64,000 nt of DNA from Campylobacter helveticus (GTDB lineage Bacteria; Campylobacterota; Campylobacteria; Campylobacterales; Campylobacteraceae), in the NCBI RefSeq assembly GCF_002080395.1, contig NZ_CP020479.1:1-64000 (forward strand), given 5' to 3'. The notes under the pieces are model-generated. The model was not told where the DNA came from. It made no database searches and was given only the letters and a program-made list of their open reading frames with translations. Position numbers and translations under genes: made by a program. Below are positions 9,450 through 16,444 of this stretch, one piece after another. Within the stretch, counting starts at the first letter, position 1. Every line of letters starts with the position of its first letter.

Positions 9450-10329
9450 AAAATTTATAGAACAAAATTACCCTAGAAATTTAAAAGATACGATTTTTAA
9501 AGAGCTAATGCACTATGAAATTTTAGAAAGCCTTTTTAATATTAGCGATATACAAAAAACCTTAGTTTTTCAAGGTGGAACTGCTTTAAGGCTTTGCTAT
9601 AAAAACAATAGATATAGCGAGGATTTAGACTTTGTTGTGCATAAAGATGAAGTGTTTCATAGGGAATTTATGGACTATTTCAAAGCTATTTTTAGTGAGA
9701 AAATTCTTAAAAAATATGAATTAGAAGCAGAAATTTATGAGCCTAAAGAAGAAGAGAAAAGAGTGCAAAGATGGAGTGCGAGAGTTTATCTACCTAATAG
9801 ACATAAAAAATCAAAAATTAATATAGAAATCGCTAATATACCAAGCCATGATAATAGCTTTGAAGCAATAGCAAATAATTATGAAGCTTTGATAAGCAAA
9901 AGGATTTTTGTCCAAGTAGAGAGTAAAGAAGAGATTTTAGCGGATAAAATCATTGCTCTTTCTCAAAGACCTTATTTGAAATTTAGAGATTTGTGGGATA
10001 TAGAATGGCTTATTAATCAAGGCATTAAAATCAATAATGAACTTGTTAAATTAAAAATAAAAGATTATTCTTGCAATAATTTTAAAGAAGCTTTAGAAAA
10101 AAGAAAAGAAGAATTAAATAATCCTATGCTAGAAAATGATTTTTTAGTAGAGATGAGCCGATTTTTAAACCCTGAGGTGTTTCATCAAATTAAGAATTTT
10201 CATTTTTTTAATAGTATCAAAAAAATAATTTTACAAATTTGTGATGAGCTTTTACAACAAGATTTTAATGATGAAAATCTAAATTTGCAAACTACAAATA
10301 CTCGCACTCACAAACTAAGGAAAAGATGA
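9412..10329 (+). CDS. AbiEii-like nucleotidyltransferase toxin
   Basis: The motif GGTALRLCY followed by RYSEDLDFV (about residues 48-72) is the nucleotidyltransferase signature of AbiEii/AbiGii toxins, with the catalytic D-x-D in EDLDF. A later KxxxLxDKIIALSQR segment is also typical. AbiEii toxins stop growth by nucleotidyl transfer, often to tRNA. The gene overlaps the antitoxin by 38 bases from its first ATG. A GTG at 9439, preceded by AAAGGA, is an attractive alternative start with only 11 bases of overlap. The C-terminus, THKLRKR, is the basic tail found on many unrelated proteins here, and its last codons (AGG AAA AGA TGA) also read as a ribosome binding site. Confidence 0.8.
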   Translation: MRNSLERIEVNIEKFIEQNYPRNLKDTIFKELMHYEILESLFNISDIQKTLVFQGGTALRLCYKNNRYSEDLDFVVHKDEVFHREFMDYFKAIFSEKILKKYELEAEIYEPKEEEKRVQRWSARVYLPNRHKKSKINIEIANIPSHDNSFEAIANNYEALISKRIFVQVESKEEILADKIIALSQRPYLKFRDLWDIEWLINQGIKINNELVKLKIKDYSCNNFKEALEKRKEELNNPMLENDFLVEMSRFLNPEVFHQIKNFHFFNSIKKIILQICDELLQQDFNDENLNLQTTNTRTHKLRKR

Positions 10330-10444
10330 TGAAGATTATTAACAATTAATTGTTCTATTTCAAATAAAAAACCATTTAAATAGAGAACTAGAGGATATAT
10401 TGAGGTAGCTAAGTTATAATATATTATCATATAAAGGAAAAACA

Positions 10445-10705
10445 ATGAAATTTGACACAAAAGCTTATTTGGAAAAATTAGAGCATTATGCAAGAAGTTA
10501 TGTTGATATAAATGATTATATCCTAGATGATAAAAACAAAGATGAAATAGAGCAAAGAATTCTTTATGTTTTAAATGAGGCATTTGAAGAAATAAAATTG
10601 AAACTCGATGAGATGAATGAAAACCTTGAATATAAAGAAAAGCTAGAGAAGAATGCCGAGCAGGAGTCTGCGAATGCTTACGCTAGTAGAATTAGGAAAA
10701 GATGA
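10445..10705 (+). CDS. small hypothetical protein with shared basic tail
   Basis: An 86-residue acidic helical protein I do not recognise. A TATAAT-like box (around 10415) and AAAGGA precede its ATG. The last residues, NAYASRIRKR, match the end of the YopX-like protein at 15956-16387 (NTYASRIRKR). At DNA level 36 bases across the tail, stop and following ATGATGAATTC are identical. The same tail is therefore attached to two unrelated N-terminal domains. It is followed by a remnant of a Fic gene start. Confidence 0.65.
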   Translation: MKFDTKAYLEKLEHYARSYVDINDYILDDKNKDEIEQRILYVLNEAFEEIKLKLDEMNENLEYKEKLEKNAEQESANAYASRIRKR

Positions 10706-10743
10706 TGAATTCCTACATCAAACACAGCATCGCCCAAGATTAA
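10702..10743 (+). pseudogene. remnant of a Fic gene start
   Basis: ATGATGAATTC overlaps the stop codon of the preceding gene exactly as the intact Fic gene at 15045-15959 overlaps its upstream gene. The first five codons (MMNSY) match the Fic protein, after which the sequence diverges and stops after 13 residues. I read this as a recombination or deletion scar left when a tail-plus-Fic module was copied or lost. Confidence 0.55.
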
Positions 10744-10838
10744 GAAATCCTAAGATTTGTATGAATTTTATCAAGAATTTAAATATAGTATCTCTTTGTT
10801 AGAATTCTAGTTCAAACAAGATATAAAACATTTAAATT

Positions 10839-10853
10839 TATGATATAATCATA
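10839..10853. promoter_or_regulatory. promoter with palindromic operator for RelB/RelE
   Basis: TATGATATAATCATA is a palindrome (TATGAT / ATCATA) that contains a perfect -10 box TATAAT at 10844-10849. It lies 25 bases upstream of the antitoxin ATG. RelB/DinJ-type antitoxins commonly bind such palindromes to repress their own operon. Confidence 0.65.
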
Positions 10854-10877
10854 CAAATACATACAAAAGGAATAAAA

Positions 10878-11150
10878 ATGACTTCACTTATTCAATTTAG
10901 AATGGAAAGCGAAGATAAAGAAGTATTAGAGTCCTTGCTTAAAGATATGGGGCTTGATTTAGGAACAGCTTTTAGAATCTTCGCTCAAAAGGTGCTTAAA
11001 ACAGGTAAAATTCCTTTTGAAATAAGCTCAAATATAGACCCTGACACCTTATGGACAAAAGAAGACGAAAAAGCCTACAAAAGAGCTTTAAAGGATTTAG
11101 AAAATGGTGAAAGTGTAAGTTTAGATGAGCTTAAAAGGAAGTATTTGTGA
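10878..11150 (+). CDS. RelB/DinJ-family antitoxin
   Basis: This 90-residue protein begins with a short beta strand (LIQFRM) and a helix-turn-helix of ribbon-helix-helix type. Its LGLDLGTAFRIFAQKVL-like stretch, here DMGLDLGTAFRIFAQKVL, is typical of RelB/DinJ antitoxins. It has a strong AAAAGGAA ribosome site and its stop codon overlaps the GTG start of the toxin gene (GTGA), as expected for a coupled toxin-antitoxin operon. It probably stabilises the plasmid. Confidence 0.85.
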   Translation: MTSLIQFRMESEDKEVLESLLKDMGLDLGTAFRIFAQKVLKTGKIPFEISSNIDPDTLWTKEDEKAYKRALKDLENGESVSLDELKRKYL

Positions 11151-11413
11151 AATATGAAGTGCGAACAAGCAAAGAATTTGATAAATTTTTAGCTAAACAT
11201 AATAATTTAGCTCCTAAAATCCTAAATACTTTAGAAATTCTAGCTCAAAACCCTTATGAAAACGCCTTTGACATTAAAAAGCTTCAGGGTAAAGATAAGC
11301 ATTATAGATTAAGACTTGGCAAATATCGTATTTTATACGAGCTTATGGAAAATAGACTTTTAATCATTTATGTTTATAGAGCTGATTCTAGAGGCGATAT
11401 TTACAAAGCCTAA
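11147..11413 (+). CDS. RelE/YafQ-family mRNA interferase toxin
   Basis: An 88-residue protein with the RelE/ParE fold pattern: N-terminal strand and helices, then KLQGKDKHYRLRLGKYRILYE, where the basic and aromatic residues fit a ribosome-dependent RNase site, and a C-terminal strand IIYVYRADSRGDIYK. It starts at a GTG that overlaps the antitoxin stop, with AAAGGAA just upstream. Toxins of this kind cleave mRNA on the ribosome when the antitoxin decays. Confidence 0.85.
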   Translation: MKYEVRTSKEFDKFLAKHNNLAPKILNTLEILAQNPYENAFDIKKLQGKDKHYRLRLGKYRILYELMENRLLIIYVYRADSRGDIYKA

Positions 11414-11415
11414 CT

Positions 11416-12183
11416 ATGCTCCAAACTGCAAGAAGTTCAAACTCTAAAAGTTTTCTAAGAGAGCTTGAAGATGCTCTTGTTTTAATAGATAATGAGAAAG
11501 ATAAAAACTATTTTTTACAAAAAATGAGAGAAGTCTTTTATAAAAGAAAAGATAGCTCCATTATCCTTACGGGCGAAAAGGCTTTAAAGAGTGAGCTTTT
11601 ATCTTATCTCAAAGAAAAAGGGCATATTCAAACAGCTAATGTATGGGCTAGAGCTGTGCCTATGGATAGAGAAGAGCTTGATAAACTCTTAGCACTTTTA
11701 CAAACTAGACTGAAGCAAAATAACATTGAGGGCATTTTAGAGCTTCACTTGCAAGATAGAGAGATAAACTCGCCTCATTTTCAATTTGTAGGTTTAGAGT
11801 GTGCTAGGGCTGAAAGCATTATCGCTCATACCTTAGTAGAATTTTCTTATGAAAGTAGTGTTGAGAGTGCTTTAAGCAAAAAAGACTTTATGCCTTACTA
11901 TAAAGAAAATCCAAAAGCAAGAACGCAGGATTTAAACACGGCACTTGATTATTATGAAAGAAAAAGAAAAAGTAAAATTACGCCTTATGAAGACACACTT
12001 TTAGATACACTAGAACAAGCAAGCAAAGAATTAAGAAAAATGCTTGAAACCTTTCAAAACAAAAGAATAAAACTAAGTAAAGAGATGCAAAACTTGCAAG
12101 TAAGGCTGAGTGAATATAAAAGCCATTTGCGTCATAAAAATCATCACTATAAAAGATTGAGAAGAAAGATAAAGAGAAGGTAA
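11416..12183 (+). CDS. basic-tailed protein with relaxase-like PHxQ motif
   Basis: A 255-residue protein. Around residues 115-135 it reads ILELHLQDREINSPHFQFVG, reminiscent of the H-x-D/E ... PHxH metal-binding motif III of MobA/MobL relaxases, although the last histidine is replaced by glutamine. The C-terminal third is helical and very basic, ending RRKIKRR. No N-terminal catalytic tyrosine motif is obvious, so a relaxase call is weak. It follows the RelE gene by two bases without a clear ribosome binding site. It could equally be a tailed effector with an unrelated fold. Confidence 0.4.
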   Translation: MLQTARSSNSKSFLRELEDALVLIDNEKDKNYFLQKMREVFYKRKDSSIILTGEKALKSELLSYLKEKGHIQTANVWARAVPMDREELDKLLALLQTRLKQNNIEGILELHLQDREINSPHFQFVGLECARAESIIAHTLVEFSYESSVESALSKKDFMPYYKENPKARTQDLNTALDYYERKRKSKITPYEDTLLDTLEQASKELRKMLETFQNKRIKLSKEMQNLQVRLSEYKSHLRHKNHHYKRLRRKIKRR

Positions 12184-12369
12184 TAAGGTTTGTGATGCAA
12201 GTTTTTCTGCTCTTTTTTAGTAAGAGTTAAAGCGTGTAAGATTTGTTTTTTGTTATGTTTTCACATTTTACATTGTCTATCATTTATCAATATTATCAAA
12301 ATTGTAGAAAAGAATTTTAAAAATTCTCTCATTATTACACATATTAAGGTAATTTTTATGTTATAGCAA

Positions 12370-12463
12370 TATAATTACGAAACAGCTAAGGGTTGTTTTA
12401 ATCCCCCCCAAAATACCATATATTTAATCCGATATGGTTAGGGGATTAAAACAGCCTTTTTTT
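12370..12463 (+). ncRNA. promoter plus strong terminator: small RNA or attenuated leader
   Basis: A -10 box TATAAT (12370-12375) is followed by a large hairpin. GGTTGTTTTAATCCCC (12391-12406) pairs with GGGGATTAAAACAGCC (12441-12456) with one wobble, and an inner stem ACCATAT / ATATGGT (12415-12421 / 12432-12438) extends it. Seven T follow directly. Transcription from this promoter should end after about 80 bases, giving a stable small RNA, or should be attenuated before the NYN gene that starts 20 bases further on. The rest of 12184-12483 holds nothing else I can identify. Confidence 0.6.
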
Positions 12464-12483
12464 ATGCTTAATAAGGATACAAA

Positions 12484-13131
12484 TTGAAAATTGCGGTCTT
12501 TGTTGACTGGGAAAATCTACGAAAAGATATTGAAAACATTCAAAGAAAACACGAAGAATTTAAAGAAAAATTTGATTACAATAATGCAAAACAAGTTGCT
12601 AACCTCATTAAATCTTTTGTAGAGGAAGATGAAAAATTATATAGAATTTTCTTTTATACGGCTCGACCTCTTGATTTAACAATTAGGCAAAAAGATAACA
12701 ACTTGAAATGGTTGGAAGAATATATGCAAATCAATAAAGAGCAATGTGAAAAAATGAGTAAGATTACAGATACTATCCAAAAGTTTATTAAAGATATATC
12801 TTTTGAAGAATATTTTGCGTTAAGATTAGGAGAATTAAAACTTCAAGGAAAAGATGATAGCAATAGATTGATTATTAATCAAAAACAAGTTGATATGCTC
12901 TTAGGACTTGATATTTCACATATCGCCTACAATAAGCTTGTTGATAGCATTTTAGTTTTTTGTAAAGATAGTGATATGCTTCCTGCACTTAAATGTGCTA
13001 GAATTAATGGTTTAAATGTTTTCATAGCACATATTCAAAATGGTTTTAAAATTACTGAAAAACTTAAAGTCCATAGTGATAAAATAAGAATAAAAAGTGT
13101 AGAGAGTATTTTGAAAAAACAAGCAATTTAA
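12484..13131 (+). CDS. NYN-domain (LabA-like) putative ribonuclease
   Basis: The protein opens with IAVFVDWENLRKDI, the first acidic motif of NYN/PIN-like nucleases. It later carries KQVDMLLGLDIS and DSILVFCKDSDMLPALKCAR, the other acidic motifs, so the metal-binding site looks complete. At 215 residues it is the usual length for a single-domain LabA-like protein. It starts at TTG, seven bases after AAGGAT. A terminator-like hairpin immediately upstream suggests control by attenuation or independent small-RNA transcription. Such proteins are often RNases; a defence or toxin role here is inference. Confidence 0.75.
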   Translation: MKIAVFVDWENLRKDIENIQRKHEEFKEKFDYNNAKQVANLIKSFVEEDEKLYRIFFYTARPLDLTIRQKDNNLKWLEEYMQINKEQCEKMSKITDTIQKFIKDISFEEYFALRLGELKLQGKDDSNRLIINQKQVDMLLGLDISHIAYNKLVDSILVFCKDSDMLPALKCARINGLNVFIAHIQNGFKITEKLKVHSDKIRIKSVESILKKQAI

Positions 13132-13316
13132 TTTTTCAATGTTTCATATTCTTCTCACCTTAGGAAGCTCTTTTAAATGACTTGAAAATTTCAAATTTGA
13201 AAACACAAAGAGCCGTCAATTTAAAAATATGATGCTAAAAAGACCCCTCTATGTGCTAATGATGCCAAGATTCTATCATAAAAATATTAATATAATTTTT
13301 TAAAATATTTTACTAC

Positions 13317-14678
13317 TTAATTCCCACTTCCATCTTCTAAATAAAATCTAGCCCTAGTGATAGCCACATAAAAAAGATTAAGTTCTTGCTCTAGCTCGAA
13401 TTCTTTTTTTGCCCTTTCTTCCCTATCTTTTTCTTCTTTTATTTTAGCCTTTAAATCCCTTAGCTTTACAAAGTCATTATAAAGTATCACTTTATCCCAC
13501 TCAAGCCCTTTAGAAAGATGAGTATTAATTAAAAAAATATTCGCCTTATCGTTTTTATAAAGCTTTAAAGCGAGTTTTTTTAAAGCTTTAAAATCATAAT
13601 TTTTCTCACTCAAATTTAAAGCTAAACTAAGTTCTGCATCGTAACTTGCATAGCTTCTTAATTCAAACATTGAATCAAAGTTTTTTAAAAAAGCATTTTC
13701 TTTAGAGATAAACTCAAAGCGATTTGCCCTAAAAGAAAATATATCAAAAAGCAATCTAAAAATACTATCAGGTTCTTTTAAAAGAGCAAAGCTTTCTAAA
13801 TCTTCTTTTTCTTCCAAAAGCATATTTATAAGCTCAATTAATCCTGCATTAGTTCTAGTAATAAAGGCTGTGCTTTCTATCTTAGCTTCTTCATTAAGAT
13901 GTGAGTGCATTTTTACTCTTTCTTTAGTAGAATAAGCATCTAAAAAGCTATCTGCATAATCTAATATCTCTTGTGTGCTTCTATAATTTGTGCTTAAATT
14001 TAAGCTAAAGTCTGCTTTTACTTTTTCCAAAGCATTGATGGTTTGATTAAAGCCATAGATGTTTTGAAAGGTATCGCCGACTAAGATTTTTTTGCAAGTA
14101 TTATTTAAAAAGATAGAAAGCATTACGCTGTTGCTATCTTGTGCTTCATCAAGTAGTATATAATCATACTGATTAAGCTCATCTTTTTGATTTGCTAAAG
14201 AATAATGCTTTAAATAAAAATCGTGAGTGATAGGCATTTCATTATTTAGCATAGCTTCATAAAGAGTAGCGACTTCTTTATAGGGAGTGCCGTTTTTATC
14301 ACTTTTTAAAAAGTTTTTATATTCTTTTAGCACGGCATTTAAATACTCAGCCCTATTATCTTTAAAAAGATGGGCTATATCAAAGATTTTTAAATTTGAA
14401 ATGAGTTTAAAAGAGCCTAAATGCTTTTTAGCAAAAGCATAAGCTAGAGCGTGTAGGGTTTTTACCTCTACATTTTTAGGAAAAACTTTTGCACTCTTTT
14501 GTGCTATGGCTTTATTAAAGGCTAGATATAAAAAAGAGCTTGTGGGATTTGCTAGAGCAATGTGTCTTAGCATAGTGGTTTTTCCACTGCCCGCACAAGC
14601 ATTGATTTTAAGAATTTCCTTTTGCTTTAAACCACTTGCTTTTTCAAGGATAAGCTCTTGCTCTTTGCTTAGTTTCAC
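13317..14678 (-). CDS. UvrD/Rep-type superfamily 1 helicase
   Basis: Walker A ACAGSGKTT lies near residues 27-35, motif Ia near YLAFNKAIA, motif II LLDEAQDSNS near 176, and the C-terminal motif FYVAITRAR near 437. At 453 residues it is short for UvrD (about 700) and resembles compact UvrD/FBH1-like helicases found on mobile elements. It probably unwinds DNA 3' to 5' during plasmid replication, transfer or repair. It overlaps the small exported-protein gene upstream (ATGA-type overlap), so the two are translationally coupled. The last residues are YLEDGSGN, without the basic tail. Confidence 0.8.
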   Translation of the reverse strand: MKLSKEQELILEKASGLKQKEILKINACAGSGKTTMLRHIALANPTSSFLYLAFNKAIAQKSAKVFPKNVEVKTLHALAYAFAKKHLGSFKLISNLKIFDIAHLFKDNRAEYLNAVLKEYKNFLKSDKNGTPYKEVATLYEAMLNNEMPITHDFYLKHYSLANQKDELNQYDYILLDEAQDSNSVMLSIFLNNTCKKILVGDTFQNIYGFNQTINALEKVKADFSLNLSTNYRSTQEILDYADSFLDAYSTKERVKMHSHLNEEAKIESTAFITRTNAGLIELINMLLEEKEDLESFALLKEPDSIFRLLFDIFSFRANRFEFISKENAFLKNFDSMFELRSYASYDAELSLALNLSEKNYDFKALKKLALKLYKNDKANIFLINTHLSKGLEWDKVILYNDFVKLRDLKAKIKEEKDREERAKKEFELEQELNLFYVAITRARFYLEDGSGN

Positions 14679-15013
14679 TGAGCCTCAATATTAGCAATAA
14701 TGCTTAGCAATTCACTTTGCTTTTGAAGCAGAAAAGAGTTTTGTTTTAGATTGAGGGCTTCATCTTTTTTAAGAGCGACTAAGATATTGTTTTCTTTAAG
14801 GGCGTTTTCTTCGCTTTTTATGGTTTCATTTTTAATTAAAGCATTTAGCTTTTCAATGCTGTTTTCAATCTTAGTTTCGCCATTATCATAATTATTTTTC
14901 CCATTGTTTGCTTCTTGTGAGCCAAGAGAAGCATCGCGACACCCTCCACAAGCTAGGGCTTGGCTTAGAGTGAGAGTGGATAGGATAGTTAGAATTAGAA
15001 TCGCTTTTTTCAT
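14675..15013 (-). CDS. small exported protein, VirB5-like family member
   Basis: A 112-residue protein with a signal peptide (KKAILILTILSTLTLSQALA) and a C-G-G-C motif just after cleavage. It then has a helical domain ending NSFLLQKQSELLSII. The same F-L-L-x-K-x-x-E-L-L pattern ends three other small exported proteins (20121-20450, 57214-57456, 59871-60200). I read them as one family of periplasmic or pilus-associated T4SS accessory proteins, perhaps VirB5-like, but I do not recognise a named family. Confidence 0.55.
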   Translation of the reverse strand: MKKAILILTILSTLTLSQALACGGCRDASLGSQEANNGKNNYDNGETKIENSIEKLNALIKNETIKSEENALKENNILVALKKDEALNLKQNSFLLQKQSELLSIIANIEAQ

Positions 15014-15044
15014 TGTGGTGTCCTTTTGTTTAAATTTAGATTTG

Positions 15045-15959
15045 TCATTTTTTCTTTAATTTATTGACAATTACATCATCTTGTTTATTTAAGAAACAAG
15101 GTAAGCATTTAGGCATAGGTTTTAATTCTTCACTTTGATTAAGTAATTTCTTAAAAAAACTTTCCAAATAAGAAAAATCCTCATCAATACCTTTTTGAAT
15201 ATTAGAATAATTAGCTAAAACTAAAGCATTTCTAAAATATTTTGAATGTTGTTTAAATAAATCATTGTTAATATTAAATCCCATAGTATTTAAGTATTTT
15301 ATGGTAAAAACAGCTATAGTTCTGGTATTACCCTCTCTAAAAGGATGAATTTGCCAAATATTTGAGATAAATCTTGCTATATTTAAAGCCTTTTCTTCAT
15401 CGCTTAAACTCGCATATTGCTTTTTCTTTTCTTGCATAAAATCATAGCTTAAAAGCTCATCAAGCTCACTATAATCGCCATAGATTACGGAAGCTTTATT
15501 ATTAAAAATGTCTTCATCTTTTGAAATATTAACCTTTCTAAAATTACCTACAAATTTTTCCATTTCTTGTGGAAATACGCCATTAAATAATTTTTTATGT
15601 ATTGTTTTTAAGTGTATAGGAGATAAAGAAAAACCCTCTTCTTCAATCATTAAGGCAATATGAGTAGAGACTAAATCGCACTCTTTCTCCCTTTTTGTTT
15701 CCTCATTTTTATCCTCGTAATGCTTTGTTATTTTTTCTTCTAATTCTGCGTAACTCTCACTTTCTTTTACTGCTTCATAAAAATATTTTGATGGCTTTAA
15801 ATTATCAACTTCATTGAGACCTATTCCTATTTCAATATTATTTTGATTGATTGCTTTATTAAGCTTGTATTCATCATATTCTAATTCCATTTTATTATTC
15901 TTTAAAGCTTGTCTTGTTTTTTGTATTTGTTGTTGAAATTGTTCATATGAATTCATCAT
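15045..15959 (-). CDS. Fic-domain protein (AMP transferase) with basic tail
   Basis: The Fic active-site motif HPFREGNTR begins at His205. It fits H-P-F-x-[DE]-G-N-x-R, with T at the usual G/K position, so catalysis looks intact. Fic proteins transfer AMP or related groups to target proteins. A self-inhibitory [ST]xxxE[GN] helix is not visible, and no VbhA-like antitoxin precedes it; the upstream partner is a YopX-like gene that overlaps as ATGA. The C-terminus VNKLKKK is basic like other putative cargo here. VbhT of Bartonella and plasmid- or island-borne Fic proteins of Campylobacter fetus give precedents for Fic proteins linked to T4SSs; that link is inference here. Confidence 0.85.
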   Translation of the reverse strand: MMNSYEQFQQQIQKTRQALKNNKMELEYDEYKLNKAINQNNIEIGIGLNEVDNLKPSKYFYEAVKESESYAELEEKITKHYEDKNEETKREKECDLVSTHIALMIEEEGFSLSPIHLKTIHKKLFNGVFPQEMEKFVGNFRKVNISKDEDIFNNKASVIYGDYSELDELLSYDFMQEKKKQYASLSDEEKALNIARFISNIWQIHPFREGNTRTIAVFTIKYLNTMGFNINNDLFKQHSKYFRNALVLANYSNIQKGIDEDFSYLESFFKKLLNQSEELKPMPKCLPCFLNKQDDVIVNKLKKK

Positions 15960-16387
15960 CTTTTCCTAATTCTACTAGCGTAAGTATTTGTAGCATCTTG
16001 CTCCGCATTTAATAGTTTTTCATTTTCGTGGATATTACCGATAATTTCTAAAGCCTCAAGCCTTTCATATCCCTCACAATAGTCTCTATTATCTAAGTAA
16101 CATTGATGAAAATAAAAATCGAGCATATTCTCTACTATAAAATCATTTTCTATTTTCACTAATTGCCAAGAATTACAATAATATTTAACGCAATAATTAG
16201 CCTCGCAATATTTAATAATATCGCCCTCATAAATGCTTTTACGATTTTTGTCATCAAAGCCTGTGTGTAATTCTATTTGTGTTAATCTATCGTAGTTTTT
16301 TAAAAGCTCATTTTCTGCCATATTACCATAAACAAATAGTTCATTATCATTGTCCCAAATTCTAAATTTAAGGTCTATTAGTCTCAT
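15956..16387 (-). CDS. YopX-family protein with shared basic tail
   Basis: The order FRIWD ... ELHTGFDDKNRKSIYEGDIIK ... IIGNIHENEKLL is diagnostic of the YopX family, found on phages and plasmids; its function is unknown. The protein then carries an extra tail, NTYASRIRKR, also present on the unrelated protein at 10445-10705. The final codons encode the R-K-R tail and form the ribosome binding site for the overlapping Fic gene. Confidence 0.8.
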   Translation of the reverse strand: MRLIDLKFRIWDNDNELFVYGNMAENELLKNYDRLTQIELHTGFDDKNRKSIYEGDIIKYCEANYCVKYYCNSWQLVKIENDFIVENMLDFYFHQCYLDNRDYCEGYERLEALEIIGNIHENEKLLNAEQDATNTYASRIRKR

Positions 16388-16444
16388 TGTTTCCCTTTTG
16401 TCTTCTTTTGGTCTTTTCCTATTCTCATCTAACGCATATTGTTC

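Noticed and set aside
12391-12456. Hairpin considered as a CRISPR repeat pair
   Set aside because: Only one inverted pair with a T run exists; there are no regularly spaced direct repeats or cas genes.
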